The notes: generated by a model from the letters alone, not told the origin. Shown: positions 36,827-47,132, counted from the stretch's first letter. The stretch: 64,000 bases of DNA from Kurthia massiliensis (GCF_000285555.1 NZ_HE610999.1:68821-132820), one strand, 5' to 3'. Made by a program: numbers and translations.

Positions 36827-37441
36827 ATGAAAATTCAATTATATGCAGATTTCACATGTCCGTTTAGCTATATGGGGAAACGTCGTTTAGATGAAGTAAT
36901 GGCAGCGAGTGATGAGCCAATCGAGTTTGAATTAAAAGCATTCCAATTAACACCTGATGCACCGAGAGATAAAGCTGTGCGCACCGTCGATTTATTAGCA
37001 AAAAAATTCGGTAAAACACCGGAAGAAACACTTGAGACGACGAAACGATTACGCGACCAAGCAGCACAAGCTTTTAATCTTGAATACAATTACGACACGA
37101 TGATTGCACCGAATACAGAAAATGCCCATCGCTTAACAAAATGGAGCGCGCAATTTGGCAAAGCACACGATTTAACAGAACGCTTCTTCGCCGCTATTTT
37201 CACACGTGGTTTAAATTTAAATGAAGAAAGCGATATTCTTCAAGTGATTGAAGAAGCAGGTTTAGATGTCGAAGCGGCAAAACAAGTACTCCATTCTGAC
37301 GCATACCGCGAAGAAGTAGCTGCCGATCGTCAACAAGCACTTCAACAAGGTATTCGAAGCGTACCGACATATATCGCCAATGACAAAATCATTCCAGGTA
37401 TTCAGCCGGTTGAAACATTTTTATCAGTCATTCATGCATAA
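36827..37441 (+). CDS. DsbA/FrnE-family thioredoxin-fold protein
   Basis: 204 aa. The family active site is normally CPWCYxG; here it reads DFTCPFSYMGKRR, so the second Cys is Ser and only Cys-11 remains. TVDLLAKKFGKTPEETLE and the cis-Pro loop IRSVPTYIAND are otherwise normal for the YwbO/FrnE group. A CxxS site cannot form the usual disulfide and suggests a glutathione- or bacillithiol-dependent or isomerase-like role (inference). AAAGGAGG upstream. Confidence 0.88.
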   Translation: MKIQLYADFTCPFSYMGKRRLDEVMAASDEPIEFELKAFQLTPDAPRDKAVRTVDLLAKKFGKTPEETLETTKRLRDQAAQAFNLEYNYDTMIAPNTENAHRLTKWSAQFGKAHDLTERFFAAIFTRGLNLNEESDILQVIEEAGLDVEAAKQVLHSDAYREEVAADRQQALQQGIRSVPTYIANDKIIPGIQPVETFLSVIHA

Positions 37442-37443
37442 CG

Positions 37444-37475
37444 AAAACCCCGCGAAAATCATCGCGGGGTTTTTA
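37444..37475. terminator. bidirectional terminator
   Basis: AACCCCGCG-AAAATCAT-CGCGGGGTT with A4 and T5 flanks. Confidence 0.9.
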
Positions 37476-37477
37476 TG

Positions 37478-38176
37478 TTAAGACATCATATATTGTAATT
37501 TTTGCGAGAAATTCACGTGTTGTGGATCCCAATCACGCACGTCACATTGATATTGCTGGTAAGGCAGGTTCAAGTCTTTCACGAATTGCACAAATTGTGT
37601 ATCAAACCATGGTGGACTCCAAGCGCCAGACCGACAAATATGTATAACGTTCGTGTCGATTCGTTCTGGTAATTGTTGCAGCGTCGGATAATGAATATCA
37701 AATGTACGATTCATTTCGTCAAAGTCAGTCGGATGTTCACATGTGAACGGACTGTAAATAATATGCGCTGACTGAATCGTTCGTTGTTTTAATAGTTTTC
37801 CGAGCCAGTTGGCACAATTCACTTCAAAGTCTAATGAAGCCAGACCCCCATACCCTAAATCTGAATGGGCATCAAATAAATAAACGTCATCGATTTTAAA
37901 CTTATGGGCAATTTTATAAGATAACGCATGTGAATCAGATACGAATACTTTAACATTCGGCCCCCACTGAAACTTCGTACGGACCATTTGCCAAAAGTAT
38001 TGTACTTCTTCTGCTAAACGAAAATATTGCTCGAAATGTTTACCGTACGACTCATATTCGAAATATCGTTTATACCATAAATCATGAATTGTACGCTCAT
38101 TTTCGATGCTTGAAATAATTTGTTGATTTCCGGTTGAGATGAAATAATCCCAATCGATTGATAATAAACTAGCCAT
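37478..38176 (-). CDS. arginase-fold (UPF0489-like) protein
   Basis: 232 aa. Metal-ligand style motifs: SIDWDYF near the N-terminus (DxDxF) and YLFDAHSDLGYGG (about 97-109, DxHxD). These recall the arginase/deacetylase fold and the UPF0489 family. The conserved acidic and His residues suggest a binuclear metal hydrolase; substrate unknown. Single gene, convergent with the pirin operon. Confidence 0.65.
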   Translation of the reverse strand: MASLLSIDWDYFISTGNQQIISSIENERTIHDLWYKRYFEYESYGKHFEQYFRLAEEVQYFWQMVRTKFQWGPNVKVFVSDSHALSYKIAHKFKIDDVYLFDAHSDLGYGGLASLDFEVNCANWLGKLLKQRTIQSAHIIYSPFTCEHPTDFDEMNRTFDIHYPTLQQLPERIDTNVIHICRSGAWSPPWFDTQFVQFVKDLNLPYQQYQCDVRDWDPQHVNFSQKLQYMMS

Positions 38177-38392
38177 TACATTCGACCTCCAAAAATCATT
38201 TTTTTACATTAAAATCATAGTACTATGGACTTTAGATTTCAAGTAAAGGTATTGTTTTTATGCTGAAAACACCTCTCTCAAAGAGAGTAAGGAGGGGCTG
38301 AATGCGAACATAATCATTCTATTTGTATCAATCGATTGAAAAGAACATAAGTTCCTATTTAAATTTTATGAACTTTTGCCGATGGACATTTG

Positions 38393-40183
38393 TTAAACGA
38401 TTGTTTTCGAAAATCGAGGATGTTGCCACATTTCCTTCCATTTCACTACCGCTGCAATGACAATCATAATACCAAGCGCTAACATAATACATGATAAAAT
38501 GCCGTTTAATACGTTATAGCCACCTGCTTGTGCATTCCAATAAACATTTTTCACCATCCAGAATCCTGCAACGTTTACGGTAATGTATAAGTAAACAAGT
38601 GGGATAAAGCACGTTAATGCGTAAATACGTTTGTCGGCTACTTTTAACACAAACGTCACACCACAAACGAGACCGATTGATGCCATTAATTGATTAGATA
38701 CACCGAATAATGCCCAAACAGAAGCGATATCCCCTGAATTTAATAAATAGCCCCACATGACACAAGCAAGTGCACTCGCGCCAATTGTCCCTGGCAACCA
38801 ATCTGTACGTTTTAGTGGCTTATACACATTACCTAGGAAATCTTGAATTAAGTAACGTGCTGTACGTGTACCGGCATCAATCGCCGTTAAAATAAATACC
38901 GCTTCGAACATAATGACGAATTGATAGAAATATTTCGTTAAATGACTAAACCATTCAACACCTGAGAAAATAGAAGCCATACCGACTGCTAAAGTAACAG
39001 CCCCGCCTGTACGTCCTTCTAAACTAATGCCAACTGCTTCTGCAAGCTGTGGTAAATCGACTGTCGACATACCAAGCGTCGCAAATACTTCTGGCGTTGA
39101 GTTAATCGCAAAATAATCTCCTGGGTGAAGCACTGTTGCTGCAACGAGTGCCATGACGCCAACAAGTGATTCAACGAGCATCGCACCGAAACCGACGACG
39201 CGAATATCGTCCCATTTGTTTAACATTTTCGGCGTTGTCCCTGAGCCGACGAATGCATGGAAACCTGAAATCGCACCACACGCAATCGTAATAGAAACGA
39301 ATGGCCATACTGGACCTGCTACAATTGGGCCACCGCCGCCTAAGAAATCAGGAATAACCGCTGGGAATTGAATCGCCGGATTAATAATAAATACGCCGAT
39401 AATTAATGCGATAAAGACCCCAATTTTCATAAAACTGCTTAAGTAATCACGCGGTGCCAATAAGAACCATACTGGTAGTGCTGCCGCGAAAAATGCGTAA
39501 ATCGGTAAAATAATTGATAACGTTTCACGATCTAACGTTAATACATTGCCTAACCATGTACCTTCTATGTACGGTCCATAAAAAACAGCTGCAAGTAGTA
39601 ATCCAATCCCGATAATCGTCGGGATCAATAAATTGTTCATCATACGTTGCATGACACCCATCAGCATCGCAATCGGAATCGTTGCCGCAACCGCAAATGT
39701 ACCCCACGGATTTTCAGCTAAGGCACCTAAAATAACCATCGATAAACCGGCCATCGTAATCGTAATAATAAATAACATCGCAAGACCTGTACAAAAACCT
39801 GCCACTGGTCCAAGCTCTTCACGCATTACTTCTGAAAGTGATTTACCACCTTTTGTCATCGATGCAAATAACACGACTGCATCATGTACAGCACCACCAA
39901 TTACTGCCCCGATTAGTAACCATAAATAACCTGGTAAATAACCGAACTGCGCCGCAAGCACTGGCCCTACAAGTGGACCCGCTGCTGCGATCGCCGCAAA
40001 GTGATGACCAAACGCTACCCACTTATTCGTTGGTACGTAATCTTTCCCATCGTTATTCACATGCGCCGGTGTCGGTTGATCGTCATTGATCTTCAATACT
40101 TTTTTCGTAAAGAAAATACCGTATAAACGATACGCAATCGCTAACACACAAATCGCACCGATCACGAGTGTAATCGCATTCAT
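38393..40183 (-). CDS. cstA: CstA-family pyruvate/peptide transporter
   Basis: 596 aa, about 16-18 membrane helices. CstA hallmarks: TPAHVNNDGKDYVPTNKWVA near residue 38, GHHFAAIAAAGPLVGPVLAA (about 60-79), and GFHAFVGSGTTPKMLNKWDD (about 304-323). CstA proteins import pyruvate and are induced on carbon starvation. Single gene; no clear promoter or catabolite site was identified in the 299-bp leader. Confidence 0.93.
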   Translation of the reverse strand: MNAITLVIGAICVLAIAYRLYGIFFTKKVLKINDDQPTPAHVNNDGKDYVPTNKWVAFGHHFAAIAAAGPLVGPVLAAQFGYLPGYLWLLIGAVIGGAVHDAVVLFASMTKGGKSLSEVMREELGPVAGFCTGLAMLFIITITMAGLSMVILGALAENPWGTFAVAATIPIAMLMGVMQRMMNNLLIPTIIGIGLLLAAVFYGPYIEGTWLGNVLTLDRETLSIILPIYAFFAAALPVWFLLAPRDYLSSFMKIGVFIALIIGVFIINPAIQFPAVIPDFLGGGGPIVAGPVWPFVSITIACGAISGFHAFVGSGTTPKMLNKWDDIRVVGFGAMLVESLVGVMALVAATVLHPGDYFAINSTPEVFATLGMSTVDLPQLAEAVGISLEGRTGGAVTLAVGMASIFSGVEWFSHLTKYFYQFVIMFEAVFILTAIDAGTRTARYLIQDFLGNVYKPLKRTDWLPGTIGASALACVMWGYLLNSGDIASVWALFGVSNQLMASIGLVCGVTFVLKVADKRIYALTCFIPLVYLYITVNVAGFWMVKNVYWNAQAGGYNVLNGILSCIMLALGIMIVIAAVVKWKEMWQHPRFSKTIV

Positions 40184-40482
40184 CGCTTCATCTCCTATCT
40201 TAAAAATGCTCTTTCACACAAAATAATGTTGTATTAAGTGCCTTTTTTCTCACATATTCATTTTTAGCACATTGTTTTCAGAAAATAAAGTCTTTTCTTT
40301 ATTTTGTACAAAAACCTATTTTAAGGAAAAATAAACAAGTAAATTTGTTTACATATTTACTTAACGTTATACAAAAATCATCCAATATGTATTGTTTTTT
40401 ATACGCAAAAATGGTGATTGGACCTAATTAATTCCGCAATTTGTTATGGTACGCTTGAAAAAACAAACATGGGGGTTTTAAC
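40184..40482. other. divergent intergenic region, about 300 bp
   Basis: Very AT-rich, without coding frames. TTTACATATTTACTT (40352-40366) and TTGTTATGGTACGCTTG (40441-40457) could be parts of promoters for the secreted repeat protein. Nothing decisive. Confidence 0.35.
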
Positions 40483-41538
40483 ATGAAAACATTCATCGCG
40501 AGTGCGGCGATCGTAGCGGTTGCTACATCTACAATTACAACACCTGTTCAAGCAGCTACTTATAAAGTAGTAAAAGGAAAATTAGTGAATACTAAAACAG
40601 GAAAAGTTGTCACAAAAACGACGGTCTTTAAAAAGAAACTGTATCAAAAAGGAACATTGGCAAAAGGCACAGTTTTATATAAAAAACAGCTATATGTAAA
40701 CGGCGTGATTGCGAAAGGCTTTAAGCTATATAAAGGAACATTGTATGAAAAAGGAAAAGTGCATAAAGGCATTAAAACGTTTAAAGAACAATTATATGTC
40801 GATGGGAAACCGCATCCATCTACATATGTATTTGTATATAACAACGTGCTTCACCATGGTGAAGGGTTATACGAAGGCATTGTAGATTACAAAGGATTAC
40901 GCTATCAAAATGGTTACGTTTATACAGGAATCGGTGAGAATAATACGTATTATGTAGAAGGGGAAAAAGTATTTGACGGGGTTATCAATGATGCCGATGT
41001 CACGTTACAATACATAGGTGAAACGTCTGCAGTCGTACGAATTAAAGATGTACCTTTAGATATAAAATTAAAAGATCCTAATACAAATATCTCTATGCAA
41101 GGTGGCGTTGCTACAAAAAAAATCATTAAAACATCGACCAATTTAGGCACACTTGAATTTACATTTACAAACCTTGCTTCTAGTAGTTCATTTAGTGTTA
41201 CAATTGATCGTTTATATTACGGGGTAGGTCGCGGGACAATTGAATTAAAAAATAAAACATTTTCATTTAAACCACTATTACAACTAAAAGCGAATGCAGA
41301 TTTCAATACACTTTATAATGATGTCGAGAAATTAAAAAATATGAGCAACAAAGAAAATGAAAAGTGGTTCACGACAGAACATGATGCGTTAAATACACGT
41401 GCTTCTAAATATGAACAATTATTCGGTAACAATGGCTCTATGGCAACTGCGAATCCATCTGTCTACTACGCAGCACACTATTTATACAACGAATTCACTC
41501 AACTAAAATCAACATACGATAAACAATATTTCCAATAG
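40483..41538 (+). CDS. secreted repeat protein, 351 aa
   Basis: Signal peptide MKTFIASAAIVAVATSTITT then PVQA-AT. Residues about 35-165 consist of roughly seven units of 16-18 aa with the pattern YKxxLYxxGxxxKG (VLYKKQLYVNGVIAKG; KLYKGTLYEKGKVHKG; VDYKGLRYQNGYVYTG). They recall the aromatic-glycine repeats of cell-wall-binding proteins. The second half is a beta-rich domain, then a helical C-terminus. Probably extracellular or wall-bound; function unknown. Preceded by GGGGG. Confidence 0.8.
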   Translation: MKTFIASAAIVAVATSTITTPVQAATYKVVKGKLVNTKTGKVVTKTTVFKKKLYQKGTLAKGTVLYKKQLYVNGVIAKGFKLYKGTLYEKGKVHKGIKTFKEQLYVDGKPHPSTYVFVYNNVLHHGEGLYEGIVDYKGLRYQNGYVYTGIGENNTYYVEGEKVFDGVINDADVTLQYIGETSAVVRIKDVPLDIKLKDPNTNISMQGGVATKKIIKTSTNLGTLEFTFTNLASSSSFSVTIDRLYYGVGRGTIELKNKTFSFKPLLQLKANADFNTLYNDVEKLKNMSNKENEKWFTTEHDALNTRASKYEQLFGNNGSMATANPSVYYAAHYLYNEFTQLKSTYDKQYFQ

Positions 41539-41553
41539 ACACTACTTATTGAG

Positions 41554-41585
41554 AACGACTACTTATTTTGTAGTCGTTTTTATTT
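41554..41585 (+). terminator. terminator of the repeat protein
   Basis: AACGACTAC-TTATTTT-GTAGTCGTT followed by TTTATTTTT. Confidence 0.88.
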
Positions 41586-41670
41586 TTGTCTGAAAATTAA
41601 AAATATTATTTACATTTTATAACAAAATAGTTATTATCTTTAATATGCATGAAAAATAAGGGGGAACGAT

Positions 41671-42660
41671 ATGAAAGTTTTAGAAGCAATTAGTCAGTTT
41701 GCAGGCAAATATTTTGCAGTACTCGTATTATTAATCGCTGTCATTGCTTATTTCACACCATCTACATTTGTTGGGTTTGCACCGTATATTACGATTTTAC
41801 TCGGGGTCGTGATGTTCGGTATGGGGCTTACGTTAAAAGGGGCAGATTTTAAACTAATTTTAACGCACCCAAAGCCAGTTATTATTGGTTTAATTGCACA
41901 GTTTTCTGTCATGCCGTTAACAGCAGTTGCAATTGCTTACGCTTTAAAGTTACCACCAGATTTAGCTGCAGGGCTCGTATTACTCGGTTCAGTCCCTGGG
42001 GGCACAGCTTCTAACGTCATGGTTTATTTAGCAAAAGGGAACGTACCATTGTCGATTACGATGACTTCTTGTTCAACGATTTTAGCGCCGATTATGACAC
42101 CTGTTTTATTATATTTACTTGCAGGGCAATGGATGCCAGTCGATCCAATCGCAATGTTTAAATCCATCATTTTAGTCATTATCGTACCGATTGTTTTAGG
42201 CATCGTCGTTCAAAAATTAATGCCAAACGTTGTAGAAAAAAGCATTTCCGTTGTACCACTTATTTCTGTTGTCGCCATCATTATTATCGTGTCAGCGATT
42301 ATTGGGGGCAACCAACAAAATATCGCTTCAGCAGGTATTTTAGTATTTTTAGCTGTATTCCTTCATAACGGTGCAGGATTACTGCTCGGTTACTTCGCGG
42401 CAAAAATGATGAAATTAAGTGTACAAGATCGACGCGCTATTAGCATCGAAGTCGGTATGCAAAATTCTGGTCTCGGCGTATCACTTGCGAAAGCACACTT
42501 TGCAGCTGATCCGATGACGGCGTTACCGAGTGCCTTTGCGGCGGTTTGGCACAACATTTCTGGACCAATCATTGCGACGATTTGGGCAAATCGTCAACCA
42601 ACATCTACTGAAACAACTACACATGCACCAATTGGGCAACCAATCAAAAACGAGGACTAG
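41671..42660 (+). CDS. bile acid:sodium symporter family (SBF) transporter
   Basis: 329 aa, about ten membrane helices. Family signatures: VVMFGMGLTLKGADF (about 46-60), LLGSVPGGTASNVMVYLAKG (about 104-123) and SIEVGMQNSGLGVSLAKAHF (about 260-279). YocS/PanS-like members move pantoate, pyruvate or keto acids with Na+. GGGGGAACG upstream. Confidence 0.93.
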   Translation: MKVLEAISQFAGKYFAVLVLLIAVIAYFTPSTFVGFAPYITILLGVVMFGMGLTLKGADFKLILTHPKPVIIGLIAQFSVMPLTAVAIAYALKLPPDLAAGLVLLGSVPGGTASNVMVYLAKGNVPLSITMTSCSTILAPIMTPVLLYLLAGQWMPVDPIAMFKSIILVIIVPIVLGIVVQKLMPNVVEKSISVVPLISVVAIIIIVSAIIGGNQQNIASAGILVFLAVFLHNGAGLLLGYFAAKMMKLSVQDRRAISIEVGMQNSGLGVSLAKAHFAADPMTALPSAFAAVWHNISGPIIATIWANRQPTSTETTTHAPIGQPIKNED

Positions 42661-42680
42661 CAAATTTGCTAGTCCTCGTT
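42649..42680. terminator. 32-bp palindromic bidirectional terminator
   Basis: AACGAGGACTAGCAAA abuts its exact reverse complement; T7 follows. It overlaps the symporter stop codon. Confidence 0.9.
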
Positions 42681-42683
42681 TTT

Positions 42684-44663
42684 TTATCCTTTAATTACTT
42701 TTTTGTAGTAACGAATCGTCATTAACATAAAGCCAACGTACAGTACGATGTACATCGCTAATACGATAATAAATGATGAGACGAAACTTACACCGAATAG
42801 CATCCAACCTGATTTTACCGCAAAGTAACTATGGAACGAACCGATGATCAGTGGGAATCCGAAGTTAAACAATTGTTTATATACAATCCCTTTCATCATT
42901 TCTTGTTCTGTAAAGCCGATATTGCGTAAAATCGTAAACTGTGGCGCTTCTTCGTCCGCTTCACTCATTTGTTTGAAGTATAAAATACTACCTGTCGTTA
43001 ATAAAAATGCGAGTCCTAAGAAGGCTGTCACGAAAATAATTAACCCCATATTTTCGATGTTATTACGGTAAAAGGCGTGTTGAGATGGGAGGTCGAAACC
43101 TACGACTTCGTCACCTATTTTTATTTCAAAACGACCGTTATTTGTATAGCGATTAAACAATTTTTCAGCTTTTGCTAATTCTTCTTTCTGTTCAATCGTA
43201 TAACCAGTGAACGTAGTAAAACTAGATTCATCTACTTTCACAGGCTTTTTCGCCAATTGTATATACGTTTTATGTGATACGACTAATACGGGCATGCCGT
43301 ATGACAGCTGTGTTGGTACGATGCTTTTTTCTTGAATATCCATAACCGTTAATGAATGATTAAGCGCTTCTGCGGTCACTTTCGTTTCTGTTTTCATCGG
43401 AACCATTAAATTCGTAATGGACGTATAACCTGTTAATATCGTTTCATCATTTGAAACATCGATGTCTTTTACAACTTGCTTCACTTGATCCACATCTAAT
43501 ACGAGCGTCGTCGTATCGATAATGTCCATCATATCTTTTGATACTGCATGTTTGAAAGCACCTGTCATATCGACATCGGCAAATAAAAGGTCAAATGTTG
43601 ATGCTTTATAGGCGATATTTTCGCGTGCCAATGCAGCTTCAAATTTTTCGCCCATATCATTGTAAGCACCCATATCGTAAGGCATATTTTGAATAGCACG
43701 TTCACTTGATGACGTATATGCAATCGTAGATAGTGTTAATACCCCGATTGCGAGTCCCGTTAATGCTGTAATCAATGTTAATGAAATCGCATTTGCTTTC
43801 ATGCGGTGCATAATCGGTGAAATCGCCATAATATCAATGATTTTTACGTGGCCGTTACGTGCGACACGGTGCCAGTTTAAAAGCATTGCGACACTGAAGC
43901 GGAAAAATAAAAACGTCCCGCCGATCGTTAATGATAAAATCGCAATCATCATCCACATCATCGATGCAATCGTCGTTAAATTTTCAAGTTCGAATAATTT
44001 CGTTGATAAATAATAACCGTAAATAATCGCACCGATACCGACAAAGCCAATGAGCATTGACAGCCATGAGAAACGTTTTACACGCGTTTCTGTTTTAGAA
44101 GCGGTACGGAATAAATCGATTAATTTTGTGCCAAGCATGTGTAGTAATGATTGGGCATACATTAAAATAAACAGTGCTGCGAAAATCAGTAGTACTTTCC
44201 ATAACGCTGTGAATGAAAATGAAATGACGACATCACGCTCAATATCGACAACTTTTAAAAATAATAGTGCGAAAAAGCGGCTGAAAATTGCGCCCAAACC
44301 GACACCAATCGCAATCGCAATTGACCACAGTACACTATTTTCAATGAGTAACATCCACGCAATTTTGCCACGTGATAACCCGACTAATTGATACAAACCA
44401 AATTCTTTACTGCGACGTTTCATAAATAACTGATTGGCATATAAAACGAAGAAAAACACGATCACAACGAGGATCACTGCCCCGGCTTGGAACGCTGCAC
44501 TCGCTTTGACACTCGTGCTATTCATTTCAACGACTTCTGGATTGTCCGATAACGTTAAAAAACCGAAATATAACGCGCTACTAAAGATGAGCGCAATAAA
44601 ATATAAACTATAAAGACGTGTATTTTTCCACATCGTGCGGAAAACGAGCGTACTAAGCTTCAT
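42684..44663 (-). CDS. BceB-type ABC transporter permease
   Basis: 659 aa, ten predicted membrane helices with an FtsX domain near each end and a large extracellular domain (about residues 320-520) between helices 7 and 8, the BceB/VraG/YxdM architecture. With its ATPase it senses and removes antimicrobial peptides such as bacitracin or defensin-like molecules. Start ATG 44663 is preferred over GTG 44672; both overlap the ATPase 3' end, so translation is coupled. Confidence 0.9.
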   Translation of the reverse strand: MKLSTLVFRTMWKNTRLYSLYFIALIFSSALYFGFLTLSDNPEVVEMNSTSVKASAAFQAGAVILVVIVFFFVLYANQLFMKRRSKEFGLYQLVGLSRGKIAWMLLIENSVLWSIAIAIGVGLGAIFSRFFALLFLKVVDIERDVVISFSFTALWKVLLIFAALFILMYAQSLLHMLGTKLIDLFRTASKTETRVKRFSWLSMLIGFVGIGAIIYGYYLSTKLFELENLTTIASMMWMMIAILSLTIGGTFLFFRFSVAMLLNWHRVARNGHVKIIDIMAISPIMHRMKANAISLTLITALTGLAIGVLTLSTIAYTSSSERAIQNMPYDMGAYNDMGEKFEAALARENIAYKASTFDLLFADVDMTGAFKHAVSKDMMDIIDTTTLVLDVDQVKQVVKDIDVSNDETILTGYTSITNLMVPMKTETKVTAEALNHSLTVMDIQEKSIVPTQLSYGMPVLVVSHKTYIQLAKKPVKVDESSFTTFTGYTIEQKEELAKAEKLFNRYTNNGRFEIKIGDEVVGFDLPSQHAFYRNNIENMGLIIFVTAFLGLAFLLTTGSILYFKQMSEADEEAPQFTILRNIGFTEQEMMKGIVYKQLFNFGFPLIIGSFHSYFAVKSGWMLFGVSFVSSFIIVLAMYIVLYVGFMLMTIRYYKKVIKG

Positions 44664-45414
44664 GTGCTTCACCGCCTAGTACCGCTTGTGTACTTAAAAT
44701 GTGCTCGAAAAATTGCTGGCGACTTTGCGCTCCTTTATACAATTCACTGTACAATTTACCATCTTTTAAAAATAGTACGCGACTGCAATAACTTGCGGCG
44801 ACCGCATCGTGCGTCACCATCGCAATCGTCGTTTTTTCCGTTTCATTTAGCTGTGACAATTTATCGAGCAATGCAGCCGCTGATTTTGAATCCAGCGCAC
44901 CTGTTGGCTCGTCACCAAAAACGATTGCCGGATTCATAATTAATGCACGCGCTGCTGCTGTACGTTGTTTTTGCCCACCACTAATTTCATTCGGATAATG
45001 CGTCGCAATGTGCGCGATATCAAGTTCTTTCATTAAATGTTGCACACGTGCTTCCGCATCGTCTTTCGATACTTTACTTACCGCAAGTGGCAGTAAAATA
45101 TTTTCTTTCACCGTTAACGTATCTAGCAAATGATAATCTTGGAAAATAAAGCCCATTTGCGTACGGCGGAATTGCGATAGCTGGCGGTTAGACAGTTTTG
45201 ATAACAATTGACCGTTAATTGTCACCGTCCCACTCGTCGGCTGGTCGATTGAACATAATACGTTTAGTAATGTCGTTTTCCCTGAACCAGAAGGCCCCAT
45301 AATACCGACAAATTCACCTGTTTCTATTTTAAAGCTAATACCTTTTAATACTTCGACTTGATGTTTGCGTTTACCATACGATTTATGAATGGCTGCTGCT
45401 TGTAATGTTTCCAT
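44653..45414 (-). CDS. BceA-type ABC transporter ATPase
   Basis: 253 aa. Walker [19 protein letters not shown]-loop [17 protein letters not shown], signature [15 protein letters not shown], Walker [17 protein letters not shown], switch [10 protein letters not shown]. The C-terminus [18 protein letters not shown] is typical of BceA/YxdL. ATG 45414 has GGAGG seven bases upstream. Partner of the permease; transcribed from the BceR-type promoter just upstream. Confidence 0.92.
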   Translation of the reverse strand: METLQAAAIHKSYGKRKHQVEVLKGISFKIETGEFVGIMGPSGSGKTTLLNVLCSIDQPTSGTVTINGQLLSKLSNRQLSQFRRTQMGFIFQDYHLLDTLTVKENILLPLAVSKVSKDDAEARVQHLMKELDIAHIATHYPNEISGGQKQRTAAARALIMNPAIVFGDEPTGALDSKSAAALLDKLSQLNETEKTTIAMVTHDAVAASYCSRVLFLKDGKLYSELYKGAQSRQQFFEHILSTQAVLGGEAHEA

Positions 45415-45443
45415 ATTCATTCCTCCAAGTTGTTCATACGTTT

Positions 45444-45508
45444 AGTATACGGAACGAATGAATATTTATCGTTCGATTCAGATGACGCTAACGTGACATT
45501 TTTGTCAC
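45444..45508 (-). promoter_or_regulatory. bceAB-type promoter with BceR-like box
   Basis: GTGACA-N4-TGTCAC (45493-45508) is a perfect dyad that fits the Bce-type regulator site TNACA-N4-TGTNA. It overlaps the last codons of the histidine kinase gene. About 45 bases downstream on the minus strand is a -10 TATACT (45449-45444) with no good -35, as expected for an activator-dependent promoter. A second dyad, GAACGA-N11-TCGTTC (45451-45473), lies between. Confidence 0.7.
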
Positions 45509-46456
45509 ATACGTCGACGTATACGTATCCCGCTTCGGAAAATGAATGGACACCGTCGTTCCTTTTTTAGATGTCGCTGTTAAATGCATACCGAGCGCTT
45601 TTGCACTTTGTTGTGCTAAGAACAGCCCCATCCCTGTACTTGCAGACTGTTTACGGCCACTCGTCCCCGTAAAGCCCTTTTCAAAAATACGCGGCACGTC
45701 GTTCTCCTCAATGCCAATACCTTCATCTATAATAGACAGTTGCCCTTTTTCGTAACGAATAGTAATCACACTACCGATATCACTATACTTCACCGCGTTT
45801 GATAACAATTGACGAATGATAAAACGCAACCACTTTTCATCGGTGACAATTACTTCATCGTCGACTTCTAGTTCAATCGCTAAATCTTTCGACATAAACC
45901 AATTTTGCATTTCACGAATTTCTGCGACACACGCACGCTTTAACGACACATTTGCAAAATGCGCATCTTGTGCGATATGCGACAGTCTTAATGTGTGCAA
46001 CGATTGGTCGACGAGTAAGTGAATGCGCAGCCATTCAACTTCTAATTGCTGACGCGTCTTATTCATCGGCAATTGATCGAGCAGTAAACGCATCGCTGTA
46101 AGTGGCGTTTTCACTTCATGTACCCATGCAATTTGAAAATCACTATCCTCTTCTAAGCGCGCCTCTTTTTGACGCAACGCACGAATTGCTTCTAACTCGG
46201 CCTTTTCAGCATATTGTGCAAACGCTTCTAAATAATTTTCAGCGTCCCCTACTTCCATATGCGCAAACTGTTTCGCCGCTTTCATATATTGATAACTCAA
46301 AAATAGTATACCGAAAAATAATAACGTGCCGTTTAAATACCAGAGGGCGACCGCTTTGAAATCAACTTCTAGCATGAGTAGTAAATTCAACCAAAAGAAA
46401 CAGCCGATCAGGAAAAAAATCGTGGCGCGATTTTCGCGTAAAAATAATTTAAACAT
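45488..46456 (-). CDS. BceS-type intramembrane-sensing histidine kinase
   Basis: 322 aa. Two membrane helices near the N-terminus (about 12-60) joined by a very short loop, no extracellular sensor, then the phospho-acceptor His in WVHEVKTPLTAMRLL (about residue 113) and an ATPase domain with N box RQLLSNAVKYS, IIDEGIGI and GFTGTSGRKQSASTGMGLFL. Kinases of this kind read the flux of a Bce transporter. ATG 46456 overlaps the response regulator stop by 8 bases. Confidence 0.92.
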   Translation of the reverse strand: MFKLFLRENRATIFFLIGCFFWLNLLLMLEVDFKAVALWYLNGTLLFFGILFLSYQYMKAAKQFAHMEVGDAENYLEAFAQYAEKAELEAIRALRQKEARLEEDSDFQIAWVHEVKTPLTAMRLLLDQLPMNKTRQQLEVEWLRIHLLVDQSLHTLRLSHIAQDAHFANVSLKRACVAEIREMQNWFMSKDLAIELEVDDEVIVTDEKWLRFIIRQLLSNAVKYSDIGSVITIRYEKGQLSIIDEGIGIEENDVPRIFEKGFTGTSGRKQSASTGMGLFLAQQSAKALGMHLTATSKKGTTVSIHFPKRDTYTSTYVTKMSR

Positions 46457-47132
46457 CACGCGTCACAGCGACATAACCGAGTCCTTTTTTCGTCATGATG
46501 ACATTCACAAGCCCCAGTTCTTCTAGTTTTCCGCGCAAGCGATTGACGTTCACCGTTAACGTATTGTCATTGACAAAACGTTCATCATCCCACAATCTGC
46601 GCATCAGTTCGTCACGCGACACGATTTCATCTGGTGTTTCAAGCAATACTTTTAAAATAAACTGCTCATTTTTCGTCAATTCAATCGTTTGTCCATCACG
46701 CGTTACCGTACTCGCTGCATAATCGACTTGTGCACCATGAAATGAAGGTGATTCTTTCGGCGTTTCTTGATAATCATACGTACGACGCAATAGCGCTTGT
46801 ACTTTCGTTCGTAAAATATCCATATGAAACGGTTTTTGGACATAATCGTCTGCACCGAGTTGCATCGCCATAATCATATCGAGGGGTTGGTCGCGTGATG
46901 ATAAGAAAATAATCGGCACATTCGATGTCGCACGAATTTGTCTGCACCAATGAAAACCATCAAATGCCGGTAGCTGAATGTCAATGAGCACAAGCTGTGG
47001 ATTCATCGTTGCAACATCTTTCATAATGTCATGAAAATCAGTTGGTGTAGAGACGGTATATTGCCACGCTGCAAAATCTTGTTGAATTTGACGTGCAATG
47101 ACCGGATCATCTTCAATTAGTAAAATATTCAT
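46449..47132 (-). CDS. BceR-type OmpR-family response regulator
   Basis: 227 aa. Receiver domain with acceptor Asp in QLVLIDIQLPAFDGF (about 53), switch Ser in IFLSSRDQ and Lys in DDYVQKPF; the C-terminal winged helix (about 130-225) ends GKLEELGLVNVIMTKKGLGY. First gene of the RR-HK-ATPase-permease module. It probably activates the promoter at 45444-45508. Confidence 0.93.
   Translation of the reverse strand: MNILLIEDDPVIARQIQQDFAAWQYTVSTPTDFHDIMKDVATMNPQLVLIDIQLPAFDGFHWCRQIRATSNVPIIFLSSRDQPLDMIMAMQLGADDYVQKPFHMDILRTKVQALLRRTYDYQETPKESPSFHGAQVDYAASTVTRDGQTIELTKNEQFILKVLLETPDEIVSRDELMRRLWDDERFVNDNTLTVNVNRLRGKLEELGLVNVIMTKKGLGYVAVTRDV

Noticed and set aside
45451-45473. LexA box in the bceAB-type promoter (GAACGA...TCGTTC)
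   Set aside because: The spacing (11 bp) does not fit CGAAC-N4-GTTCG; kept only as an unassigned dyad.
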